From NCBI GenBank assembly GCA_004566265.1, contig SPLB01000282.1, forward strand, positions 1 to 5,776: a stretch of DNA of 5,776 nucleotides, given 5' to 3'. Each line of letters opens with the position of its first letter. Position 1 is the first letter of the stretch. The DNA comes from Paracoccaceae bacterium (GTDB taxonomy: Bacteria > Pseudomonadota > Alphaproteobacteria > Rhodobacterales > Rhodobacteraceae). The translations under genes and the position numbers were made by a program. This document shows, in pieces, positions 1-5,623 of the stretch. The notes beneath the pieces are model-generated. The model did no database searches. It was given only the letters and a program-made list of their open reading frames with translations, and was not told the DNA's origin.

Positions 1-264
1 CGCGTCGTTCAGATCGCCTGCATCGATGGTTTTACCGCGCTCCAAACCCGTGTAAGCGACAATGGTGGGGCTTTGGATCCGCTGGTTTCCTTCAACTTTG
101 ACGCCGGTGAAACGGAAGGACTGCGCCTCAGCAGCAAGTGGTGTCAAACCCAGAGCCAGCATCAATCCGAGCACGGATGTCGTGCGCTTGAGGATTGTTG
201 AATAAGAATCAATAGAAAAGCGTTGCTCTGCGTTTGCAAGCGCGCTCTGTTTCCCCCGGACCAT
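1..264 (-). CDS. bamA: Outer-membrane protein assembly factor BamA, N-terminal part (cut by window edge)
   Basis: The first 88 codons of BamA, the beta-barrel protein that with its lipoprotein partners folds and inserts outer-membrane proteins. The visible part is a signal peptide and the start of the first POTRA domain; the remaining POTRA repeats and the barrel lie beyond position 1. I chose the ATG at 264-262 because GGGGA (275-271) sits 6 bases upstream and the frame is open from there. Residues 26-27 are Lys-Arg, 28-44 form the hydrophobic core (TTSVLGLMLALGLTPLA), and AEA-QS at 45-49 looks like a signal peptidase I site after residue 47. From residue 50 the sequence FRFTGVKVEGNQRI is typical of POTRA1, with the family's V-x-GN-x-RI pattern. 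The charged region before the hydrophobic core is long (about 25 residues); the internal ATG at residue 35 would leave almost no signal peptide. Its place after rseP fits the family. Identity is firm despite truncation; the exact start is less so. Confidence 0.9.
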   Translation of the reverse strand, partial: MVRGKQSALANAEQRFSIDSYSTILKRTTSVLGLMLALGLTPLAAEAQSFRFTGVKVEGNQRIQSPTIVAYTGLERGKTIDAGDLNDA

Positions 265-299
265 CAGTCGTCCCCAAATATTTTTATACACTCGGGATC

Positions 300-328
300 T
301 GCCTAGCCGGTTTAAACTCGCTTGTCAA
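300..328 (-). promoter_or_regulatory. Candidate housekeeping-sigma promoter for bamA
   Basis: On the minus strand a perfect TTGACA (328-323) is followed after 17 bases by TAGGCA (305-300). Transcription would start near 293, leaving a leader of about 30 bases that contains the bamA Shine-Dalgarno site. The -35 box is ideal but the -10 box matches TATAAT at only two positions and lacks the final T. In Rhodobacter sphaeroides most housekeeping promoters are reported to lack that T and to depend on CarD, so the weak -10 does not rule it out. TATAAA at 288-283 lies too far from TTGACA to pair with it and would start the message almost on the ribosome site. This is a prediction from motif and position only. 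Confidence 0.4.
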
Positions 329-351
329 AAGCAAGCCACGGCTGTTCGCCA

Positions 352-391
352 CAAGGGCGGAAACAGGATTTTTGTTGGCGCGCTGCCCTTG
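352..391. repeat. 7-bp inverted repeat upstream of the bamA promoter
   Basis: CAAGGGC (352-358) and GCCCTTG (385-391) are perfect inverted arms separated by 26 bases. The element lies about 25 bases upstream of the candidate bamA -35 box and downstream of the small ORF. It has no T-tract on either side, so it does not look like an intrinsic terminator. It could be an operator or chance; a 7-bp arm pair in a region this size is weak evidence. Confidence 0.2.
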
Positions 392-442
392 CATTTCAGT
401 TGCGTCCCGCGAAAGGAGCTATCGCTAAAGCCGGGCCTTCTC

Positions 443-583
443 TTAAGACAGCGACAACGCCGAAAGTGCCAGAGCGCCACCTGCAAAAAGTGCGCTCGCC
501 GTCATCAGAGCGGTCAGGCAGCGATCCAAGTTTACCCAGAACAGAACTGATGCCCCCTTACAAGATTGCCGCAAGATATCCAT
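443..583 (-). CDS. Small hypothetical protein (46 aa), possible single-pass membrane peptide
   Basis: I do not recognise this ORF. It runs from ATG (583-581) to TAA (445-443) and codes for 46 residues, in the spacer between rseP and bamA and on the same strand. The SD-like GAAGGG (596-591) stands 7 bases upstream of the ATG, a good distance. The N-terminus reads MDILRQSCKGASVLFWVNLD. Residues 22-46 are almost all Ala, Leu, Ser and Gly with no charge (CLTALMTASALFAGGALALS and a few more), long enough for one membrane helix, with a double Gly at 35-36. Arg5, Lys9 and Arg21 lie before the hydrophobic part, suggesting an N-terminus-in orientation. About 59% of codons end in G or C, a moderate value. 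It could be a small membrane protein linked to envelope functions nearby, a leader peptide, or a chance ORF. No function can be assigned. Confidence 0.4.
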   Translation of the reverse strand: MDILRQSCKGASVLFWVNLDRCLTALMTASALFAGGALALSALSLS

Positions 584-603
584 TCCGTATCCCTTCGTGC
601 AGA

Positions 604-621
604 CGCCTGCAAAAACAGGCG
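604..621 (-). other. Short hairpin just upstream of the small ORF's ribosome site
   Basis: On the minus strand CGCCTG, a loop TTTTTG, and CAGGCG form a 6-bp GC-rich stem, extendable by one G-U pair. It ends 7 bases before the GAAGGG ribosome site of the 46-codon ORF. No T-run follows on either strand, so it is a poor terminator. Its position in the leader suggests an effect on translation or message stability, but that is inference. Confidence 0.3.
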
Positions 622-669
622 CAGGTCATAAATCCCGAAAAGGAATAGAGAAGGTTTGTGGCAGGAAAT

Positions 670-685
670 GGGCCTAAGGCGGCCC
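670..685 (-). terminator. Weak terminator-like hairpin after rseP
   Basis: GGGCC (minus strand, 685-681), a 6-base loop, and GGCCC (674-670) form a 5-bp all-GC stem about 33 bases after the rseP stop codon. The following bases are ATTTCC, so the U-tract is very short. It may slow polymerase or protect the 3' end of the operon message, but as an intrinsic terminator it is weak. Confidence 0.2.
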
Positions 686-718
686 CAATCCCCGCGTTTT
701 GAAAATTGGTTAACGGTT

Positions 719-2068
719 TCAGCAGAAAAGATCATTGCCAATTGAGAAGACCATCAGCGACAAGACCATCACAACGCCAAGCGCCATCAACGCCTGCATG
801 ACCTTCTGATTGGGCTGGCGCCCGGTAATGGCTTCATAGGCAAAGAACATAAGATGACCCCCATCAAGGATCGGAACTGGGAAAAGGTTAATCAGTCCAA
901 TTGCCGTCGATAAAGCCGCGATCAACCCAATGTAATTTATCAGGCTTTGCCCGGCAAGCGAACCAGAGGTTTCGGCAATGCCAATCGGGCCGGATAAATT
1001 GCAGGTGCTGATCTGACCAGAGACCATATGCGAGATCCCCGAAAAGGTTCCTTCAATCGTCGACCACACACTAATCGCACCAAGACCCAGCGCTCTCCAC
1101 GGCGCCATGGGTTCAGTGGCAAAATCGAACATCAGACCACCTTGAAGACCAACCAGCCAGCGAGTTTCAAACCCTCCATCGGCGGTCGGCAGATCGGTAC
1201 GACGCGCGGCCAGCGCAAACTGAAGCTCTTTGCCGTCGCGCAGCACATCCACCAGAATCGGCCGCCCTTCAGACTCAAAAACGGCTTCGCGAAGTGCATC
1301 AAAGGATGCAATCGGCGCGCCATCCACATGGGTAATAAAGTCCCCCGGTGCCATTCCGACGTCATCCGCCGCCCCTCTGGGTGTCACAAGCGACACAAAA
1401 GCGGGGCGAATATGCGGGCCGCGCACTTCCCTGTCCTGGCCATTGCGGTCGACCACATAGGTCAGCACGGTCTCATCCGGCAGGCTCTTTTCAAAGGTCT
1501 GCCAGGCCAGGGGATCCCCGCGTTTGGGGACCGCAACACCACCGACGCTGAGAATTTCATCACCAACTTCAAGACCGTTTTCCACACCGGGCACGGGCTT
1601 AAGCCCGCCGACGATCATATCTTCAACCGGCTTGCCCTGCCACATGAAGAGGCCGGCAAAGATAAAGGCAGACAGGACAAAGTTGAACACAGGTCCCGCT
1701 GCAACGGTCGCCGCGCGGGCCCAAAGGGGGGCACCGTGCATCGTTTTGCGAAGGCGCTCTGGATCTTGCTCCGCGGCGGCCATCGCCTCGGCATCTTTGC
1801 CAGACGCCGCATCCGCATCGCCAAGGAACTTCACGAAGCCTCCCATCGGTATCGCGGCGATCTGCCATCGGGTGCCGCGTTTATCCACACGGCTCCAGAG
1901 AACGGGGCCAAAGCCAAGCGAAAACACTTCTGGGAAAATCCCGCTCCAGCGACCAACAATGTAGTGACCGTACTCATGCACTGCGACGATCACCGAAATG
2001 GCACCGATAAAGGCAACTATGGTAAAGGCGAGACCGCCGAATTGCGGGAGAAGTGCTGCTAAGTCCAA
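719..2068 (-). CDS. rseP: Site-2 intramembrane zinc metalloprotease RseP (RIP family)
   Basis: Membrane zinc protease of the site-2 family, which cuts transmembrane segments of substrates such as anti-sigma factors or leftover signal peptides. From the chosen start it has 449 residues, matching the usual length of about 450. Seen in order: a first membrane helix holding HEYGH at 31-35 (zinc ligands His31 and His35, catalytic Glu32), the PMGGFVKFLGD segment at 74-84, the helix with GPVFNF at 125-130, two PDZ-like domains at about 145-215 and 222-290 (GLEVGDEILSVGG and GMAPGDFITHVDG), SGPIGIA at 359-365, NLFPVPILDGG at 394-404 with the third zinc ligand Asp402, and a last helix. The start is TTG at 2068-2066, with AGGTGG (2078-2073) 4 bases upstream, giving MDLAALLPQFGG. 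A longer frame to 2188 would put 40 extra residues over the end of dxr, which I consider unlikely. Stop TGA at 721-719; gap to dxr 46 bases. The substrate in this organism is unknown. Confidence 0.95.
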   Translation of the reverse strand: MDLAALLPQFGGLAFTIVAFIGAISVIVAVHEYGHYIVGRWSGIFPEVFSLGFGPVLWSRVDKRGTRWQIAAIPMGGFVKFLGDADAASGKDAEAMAAAEQDPERLRKTMHGAPLWARAATVAAGPVFNFVLSAFIFAGLFMWQGKPVEDMIVGGLKPVPGVENGLEVGDEILSVGGVAVPKRGDPLAWQTFEKSLPDETVLTYVVDRNGQDREVRGPHIRPAFVSLVTPRGAADDVGMAPGDFITHVDGAPIASFDALREAVFESEGRPILVDVLRDGKELQFALAARRTDLPTADGGFETRWLVGLQGGLMFDFATEPMAPWRALGLGAISVWSTIEGTFSGISHMVSGQISTCNLSGPIGIAETSGSLAGQSLINYIGLIAALSTAIGLINLFPVPILDGGHLMFFAYEAITGRQPNQKVMQALMALGVVMVLSLMVFSIGNDLFC

Positions 2069-2114
2069 AGGTCCACCTGCGTTTTGTTGTTCAAGTTTTG
2101 CCGCGACTGACGCG

Positions 2115-3287
2115 TTACGCGACACCGGCCGCGACAACGCGATCTGTTTCCTGACGGGCCAAGTGGTCCACATGCAGTACCGCTTCAAGGGTCATGGTCT
2201 GATCCAATAGCCCCGCCTGCCCGTCTGCCCAAGCCAAAGTCTGCGCCACCACACGCGCCATATCAACAAACCCGATGCGTTCCGCAATAAAATGATCTAA
2301 TACACGTTCCTTGGCGCCATTAAACACCGCGCCAGTCAGCCCCCCTCGGTTCATCACGTCCCACGCAAGTCCCAAGGCAGGGTAGCGGGCCGGATCAGGT
2401 GTGGCAAAACTCAGCTGCTGAATGGCCGCCAGATCAAGCCGTTCAACCGGTAGATCGCGGCGCTCCGGCCAGTGGAGCGCAAAGCCAATCGCGTGACGCA
2501 TGTCCGGCGCACCCAGATGCGACATCACGGCCCCATCCCGGAAGCCAACCAAGGCGTGCACTATGGATTGCGGGTGCACCAGCACTTCGATCTGACTGGG
2601 GGAGACGCCAAAAAATTCCTTTGCCTCAATGACCTCTAGCGCCTTATTAAACATCGAAGCACTGTCGATCGTGATCCGCTGTCCCATGTCCCAATTAGGA
2701 TGCGACGAAGCCTCCGCCACGGTGGCCTCACGCAGTTGATCGAGCGGCCAATCGCGAAACGCACCGCCGGATGCGGTGATGATAATGCGCTCGACCTCCG
2801 ACATATCTTCGCCGATCAGGGCCTGAAAAATGGCAGAATGTTCGCTGTCGACCGGCAAAATTCGCGCATTGTGGGCCTTGGCCGTGCGCAACAGCAACCC
2901 ACCTGCACAGACAAGAGATTCCTTATTGGCCAGCGCCAGCGTGGCGCCCTGCTTTACCGCCTCGAGCCCCGGCACCAAACCAGCGGCGCCCACAATTGCT
3001 GACATCACCCAGTCCGCCGGGCGATTTGCGGCCTCAGCAATGGCTTGCGGACCCGCCGCCGCCTCGACATCGCTGCCTGCAAGGGCTGCGCGCAGATCTT
3101 CCAGCAATTCAGGAAAGGCTGTGACCGCCACATCCGCCCGGAATTCGCGTGCATCTGCCGCCAGCTGCTCAATATTGCGCCCGCCGCTGAGCGCCACAAC
3201 ATCATAGGCACCGGGCGCCCGCCGGATCAGGTCAATCGTATTCCGCCCAATGGAACCGGTGGCCCCGAAAATGGAGATCTTTTTCAT
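2115..3287 (-). CDS. dxr: 1-deoxy-D-xylulose-5-phosphate reductoisomerase (Dxr, IspC)
   Basis: Cytoplasmic enzyme of the MEP pathway: it rearranges and reduces 1-deoxyxylulose 5-phosphate to 2-C-methyl-D-erythritol 4-phosphate using NADPH and a divalent metal. The protein has 390 residues, close to the usual 390-400. Residues 8-14 (GATGSIG) are the NADPH-binding loop; NKES stands at 121-124; the metal ligands are Asp147 and Glu149 in PVDSEHSAIFQ and Glu218 in NKALE; the flexible active-site region runs around SSHPNWDMG (194-202), with His196; HPQSIVHALV is at 238-247. The ATG at 3287-3285 is preceded by AAAGG 7 bases upstream and gives the canonical MKKISIFGATGS; upstream in-frame codons belong to the end of cdsA and the spacer. 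The gap to cdsA is 34 bases. Neighbour uppS uses the isoprenoid product of the same pathway. All key residues are intact, and identity is certain. Confidence 0.98.
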   Translation of the reverse strand: MKKISIFGATGSIGRNTIDLIRRAPGAYDVVALSGGRNIEQLAADAREFRADVAVTAFPELLEDLRAALAGSDVEAAAGPQAIAEAANRPADWVMSAIVGAAGLVPGLEAVKQGATLALANKESLVCAGGLLLRTAKAHNARILPVDSEHSAIFQALIGEDMSEVERIIITASGGAFRDWPLDQLREATVAEASSHPNWDMGQRITIDSASMFNKALEVIEAKEFFGVSPSQIEVLVHPQSIVHALVGFRDGAVMSHLGAPDMRHAIGFALHWPERRDLPVERLDLAAIQQLSFATPDPARYPALGLAWDVMNRGGLTGAVFNGAKERVLDHFIAERIGFVDMARVVAQTLAWADGQAGLLDQTMTLEAVLHVDHLARQETDRVVAAGVA

Positions 3288-3321
3288 TTCTATACCTTTA
3301 AAAGGTGACGCTGCGCTGCGC

Positions 3322-4104
3322 TCACCCCCAGGTGATTGCCACCAGGAACGCCAATGCCCCTGCCCCAAGCATGCCATCAAACCGATCAAACACACCGCCG
3401 TGACCGGGGATCAGCTGGCTGGAGTCTTTAACACCCATGCGCCGCTTCAACGCGCTTTCGGCAATATCGCCTGCCTGGCTGAACATTGAAACAAAGACCG
3501 ACATAAGAACGACCCAAGCTGCCACGTCAAAAATCAGCACAAACAGCAGACCAACACCGGCCGCAGCTACCCACCCCCCGGAGGTCCCGGACCAAGTTTT
3601 ATTCGGGCTGACCGCAGGCCAGAACTTGCGACCGCCCACGTATTTTCCTACGAAATAGCCCGCAACATCGGTTGCGACCACCGCGAAGATGACCCAACAG
3701 GTCCATCCTGCCCAATATTCATTACGCAGCCAGATAAGGCCAAATCCGCCAAGCAGAACCCAAGCCCCGTAGGCCACAAACCGCTGTCTCTCCTGCCGAA
3801 GCACGCACCACCCACAGGCCAAAGGCACCGCCAGAACCGCGGGCACAAGAAGCAGTGGCACAACGGCCGCGATAAACACTGACAGCGCTGCGCCCGCTCC
3901 AGCAATCACCGGGGTAAGGTCCTTGTCGTTGCGGAACATGCGCAGGATTTCCCAGAAGACAACGCCGGTCGCCAATGACACAAAAAGCGCAAAGGCTATT
4001 CCGCCCAACAAGATTGCGATGCCACCGACAAACAGCAAAACCAGAGCCGAGGTCGCCCTTGGACCAAGATCTGTAAAGCGACCGCTCTTTCTGGTCGGAT
4101 TCAT
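3322..4104 (-). CDS. cdsA: Phosphatidate cytidylyltransferase (CDP-diacylglycerol synthase)
   Basis: Inner-membrane enzyme that joins CTP and phosphatidic acid to give CDP-diacylglycerol, the precursor of membrane phospholipids. It has 260 residues with several hydrophobic segments (roughly 18-54, 64-100, 108-127, 133-153, 176-207 and 244-259). The family signature spans residues 217-243: Ser217, Lys220-Arg221, Lys226-Asp227, PGHGG at 233-237 and DRFD at 240-243, all matching. Upstream stand the DVAGYFVGKYVGGRK block (146-160), SPNKTWSG (166-173) and QAGDIAES (210-217), also typical. The ATG at 4104-4102 shares ATGA with the uppS stop codon, which suggests translational coupling; GGAACGG (4118-4112) lies 7 bases upstream as a weak ribosome site. 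An in-frame longer start at 4152 would lie inside uppS and add a charged leader, so I rejected it. Confidence 0.97.
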   Translation of the reverse strand: MNPTRKSGRFTDLGPRATSALVLLFVGGIAILLGGIAFALFVSLATGVVFWEILRMFRNDKDLTPVIAGAGAALSVFIAAVVPLLLVPAVLAVPLACGWCVLRQERQRFVAYGAWVLLGGFGLIWLRNEYWAGWTCWVIFAVVATDVAGYFVGKYVGGRKFWPAVSPNKTWSGTSGGWVAAAGVGLLFVLIFDVAAWVVLMSVFVSMFSQAGDIAESALKRRMGVKDSSQLIPGHGGVFDRFDGMLGAGALAFLVAITWG

Positions 4105-4853
4105 GTTTTTACCGTTCCAAAACGGCGATCCCGCGCGCCGTAGTTCTGGCACAAAATCTCAAGCTCTTTCGCGGTAAAATCGGGCCAGAGCGTGTCAATG
4201 AACTCATACTCGGCATAGGCCGACTGCCACAACAAGAAGTTCGAAATCCGCGCTTCCCCACTCGTACGGACCACCAAATCCGGATCCGGCAGCACACAGG
4301 TGTCAAGGTACTTGGGCAGCGTTTCCTCGTCCACGTCGGCCGGGTCCAGCTTTCCATCTGACACATCCCGAGCCAGTCTCTTGGTGGCGCGGGCCACCTC
4401 GTCGCGGCCGCCATAGTTCAACGCAATGGTAAGCTGCGTACCTGTGTTCTCTTCCGTTTCAAGTTCCAGCGCATCCATCAGGTCGATCAGCTTTCTGTCG
4501 AGCCGCACCCGGTCCCCTATGAAGCGCACCCGCACATTTTTGGCGGCTAGGGCTTTCATCTCTTTGGAGATATACCGGCGAAACAGGCTCATAAGCCCTG
4601 CGACTTCGGTCTGCGTGCGTTTCCAGTTTTCCGTAGAGAACGCAAAGATCGTGAGGTAACGGATACCAAGACCGGGGCAGCACTCAACCACTTCGCGCAC
4701 GCGGCGGGCTCCGGCGTGGTGACCAAACAAACGCGGGCGTCCGCGCGCCTGTGCCCAGCGGCCATTGCCATCCATAATGATCGCCACGTGACGGGGGCCC
4801 TGCGCGACGCCTTCGCCTGCGCGGTTGTCTCGAATATCGGTATCCGTTTTCAT
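4101..4853 (-). CDS. uppS: Undecaprenyl (isoprenyl) diphosphate synthase, cis-prenyltransferase
   Basis: Adds isopentenyl units in cis to farnesyl diphosphate to make undecaprenyl diphosphate, the lipid carrier for peptidoglycan and other surface polymers. From ATG 4853 it has 250 residues, normal for the family. HVAIIMDGNGRWAQARG at 22-38 contains catalytic Asp28 and the Asn30, Arg32 and Trp33 set; FAFSTENWKR is at 70-79; NYGGRDE at 146-152; the C-terminal signature RTSGEARISNFLLWQ is at 196-210, followed by AYAEYEF and LWPDF. The start is ambiguous: ATG at 4853-4851 or GTG at 4856-4854, one codon apart, and neither has a clear ribosome site (AGG at the end of frr is 14 or 11 bases away). 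The frr stop is only 9 bases before the ATG, so coupling to frr translation is likely. The stop codon overlaps the cdsA start. Confidence 0.97.
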   Translation of the reverse strand: MKTDTDIRDNRAGEGVAQGPRHVAIIMDGNGRWAQARGRPRLFGHHAGARRVREVVECCPGLGIRYLTIFAFSTENWKRTQTEVAGLMSLFRRYISKEMKALAAKNVRVRFIGDRVRLDRKLIDLMDALELETEENTGTQLTIALNYGGRDEVARATKRLARDVSDGKLDPADVDEETLPKYLDTCVLPDPDLVVRTSGEARISNFLLWQSAYAEYEFIDTLWPDFTAKELEILCQNYGARDRRFGTVKT

Positions 4854-4862
4854 CACTGCAGA

Positions 4863-5426
4863 TCAGACCTGCATGATTTCTTCTTGTTTCACTTCAAGCG
4901 CGGCATCAACGGCTTTGATCATGGTATCGGTCAGTTCCTGAACTTCGCCTTCCCAAAGTTTTTGGTCGTCTTCAGACATACCATCAGCCTTAGCTTTCTT
5001 GATCTGATCCATACCGTCGCGGCGAACGTTGCGGATCGAAACGCGCGCGTTTTCGGCATATTGACCCGCAACCTTACCCAACTCGCGGCGGCGTTCCTCG
5101 TTCAGCTCCGGAATCGGCAACATAATTATGGTGCCATTGAGTTGCGGGTTGATGCCCAGGCCGCTTTCACGAATTGCTTTTTCGACTTTGCCAACAAGAC
5201 CTTTATCCCAGACGTTGATCGTCACCATACGCGGCTCTGGCACGTTGACGGTGCCCACCTGATTGATCGGTGTCATCGAACCATAGGCTTCGACCATCAC
5301 CGGCTCCAGCATGGAGCCCGACGCACGGCCTGTACGAAGACTTGCAAATTCTGTCTTCAGGTTTGCCATCGCGCCATCCATGCGGCGCTGCAGGTCATCA
5401 GTGTCGAGTTCAAATTCATCAGACAT
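4863..5426 (-). CDS. frr: Ribosome recycling factor (RRF)
   Basis: Cytoplasmic factor that, with EF-G, splits the ribosome after termination so that it can be reused. The 187-residue length is right for the family. Residues 1-30 and 105-187 form the three-helix bundle, with LRTGRAS at 30-36 and the strongly conserved Arg132 in SIRNVRRDG (130-138); the domain between, about 31-104, carries the beta-rich part ([20 protein letters not shown] at 55-74, then the conserved INPQLNG at 92-98). The ATG at 5426-5424 has GGGAG (5439-5435) 8 bases upstream and gives [16 protein letters not shown], which lines up with the usual N-terminus. In-frame extension to 5513 exists but lacks family similarity. Placement between pyrH and uppS is the standard order in alphaproteobacteria. 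Confidence 0.98.
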   Translation of the reverse strand: MSDEFELDTDDLQRRMDGAMANLKTEFASLRTGRASGSMLEPVMVEAYGSMTPINQVGTVNVPEPRMVTINVWDKGLVGKVEKAIRESGLGINPQLNGTIIMLPIPELNEERRRELGKVAGQYAENARVSIRNVRRDGMDQIKKAKADGMSEDDQKLWEGEVQELTDTMIKAVDAALEVKQEEIMQV

Positions 5427-5486
5427 TCTGCTCTCTCCCATTGATTGGAGTGGTCTGGGCTGGCTCATAAGCCATTGACCACGCGT

Positions 5487-5513
5487 TGTATAGCGACCTT
5501 TGCCTTGAAACAA
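5487..5513 (-). promoter_or_regulatory. Possible promoter for the frr operon
   Basis: On the minus strand TTGTTT (5513-5508), 15 bases, then TATACA (5492-5487). The -10 box matches four of six consensus bases, but the 15-base spacing is shorter than the usual 16-18. It lies between the hairpin after pyrH and frr, about 60 bases before the frr ATG, where a second promoter would make sense. The call rests on motif and position alone. Confidence 0.22.
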
Positions 5514-5551
5514 CCTAGAGGCACATGTTTGCTTGCAATTCGCCCCATTGG

Positions 5552-5605
5552 AAAAACGGGTTGAACCAGAAGGGCGCCCGAAATTAGGCTGCCCATTTGG
5601 TTCAA
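5552..5605 (-). terminator. Terminator- or attenuator-like hairpin downstream of pyrH
   Basis: Read on the minus strand, TTGAACCA (5605-5598) pairs perfectly with TGGTTCAA (5568-5561). Inside this, after a symmetric 3-base internal loop, GGGC (5594-5591) pairs with GCCC (5575-5572), leaving a 15-base loop. After a CCCG gap comes TTTTT (5556-5552). The hairpin starts 18 bases after the pyrH stop codon. The two-part stem and the T-run four bases away make it an imperfect intrinsic terminator, likely leaky. It may separate pyrH from frr partly, or protect the pyrH message end. A repeat-type element used elsewhere in the genome is an alternative that this window cannot test. Confidence 0.45.
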
Positions 5606-5623
5606 ATTTGTGATCAACGTCCG

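Noticed and set aside
322..648. Plus-strand frame of 108 codons across the rseP-bamA spacer
   Set aside because: Basic, low-complexity translation without a recognisable domain or clear ribosome site; it runs against the operon and opposite the better-supported small ORF.
532..741. Minus-strand frame of 69 codons overlapping the rseP 3' end
   Set aside because: Its start lies within rseP in another frame and it overlaps the better-placed small ORF; no family resemblance.
1028..2062. Open frame of 344 codons on the plus strand opposite rseP
   Set aside because: It is an antisense shadow of a gene with strong motifs; the translation is rich in Arg, His, Lys and Gly with no recognisable domain, and no promoter or ribosome site stands out.
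4716..5444. Plus-strand frame of 242 codons opposite frr and the start of uppS
   Set aside because: Lies antisense to two certain genes; the His-, Phe- and Arg-rich translation is what reverse-complement coding sequence yields.
5427..5513. N-terminal extension of frr to position 5513
   Set aside because: The extra residues do not resemble RRF, and the ATG at 5426 has a good ribosome site and the standard N-terminus.
5474..5605. Minus-strand frame of about 43 codons in the pyrH-frr spacer, starting with ATG within the hairpin
   Set aside because: No ribosome site before its ATG, and it runs through the hairpin and the candidate frr promoter; nothing supports translation.
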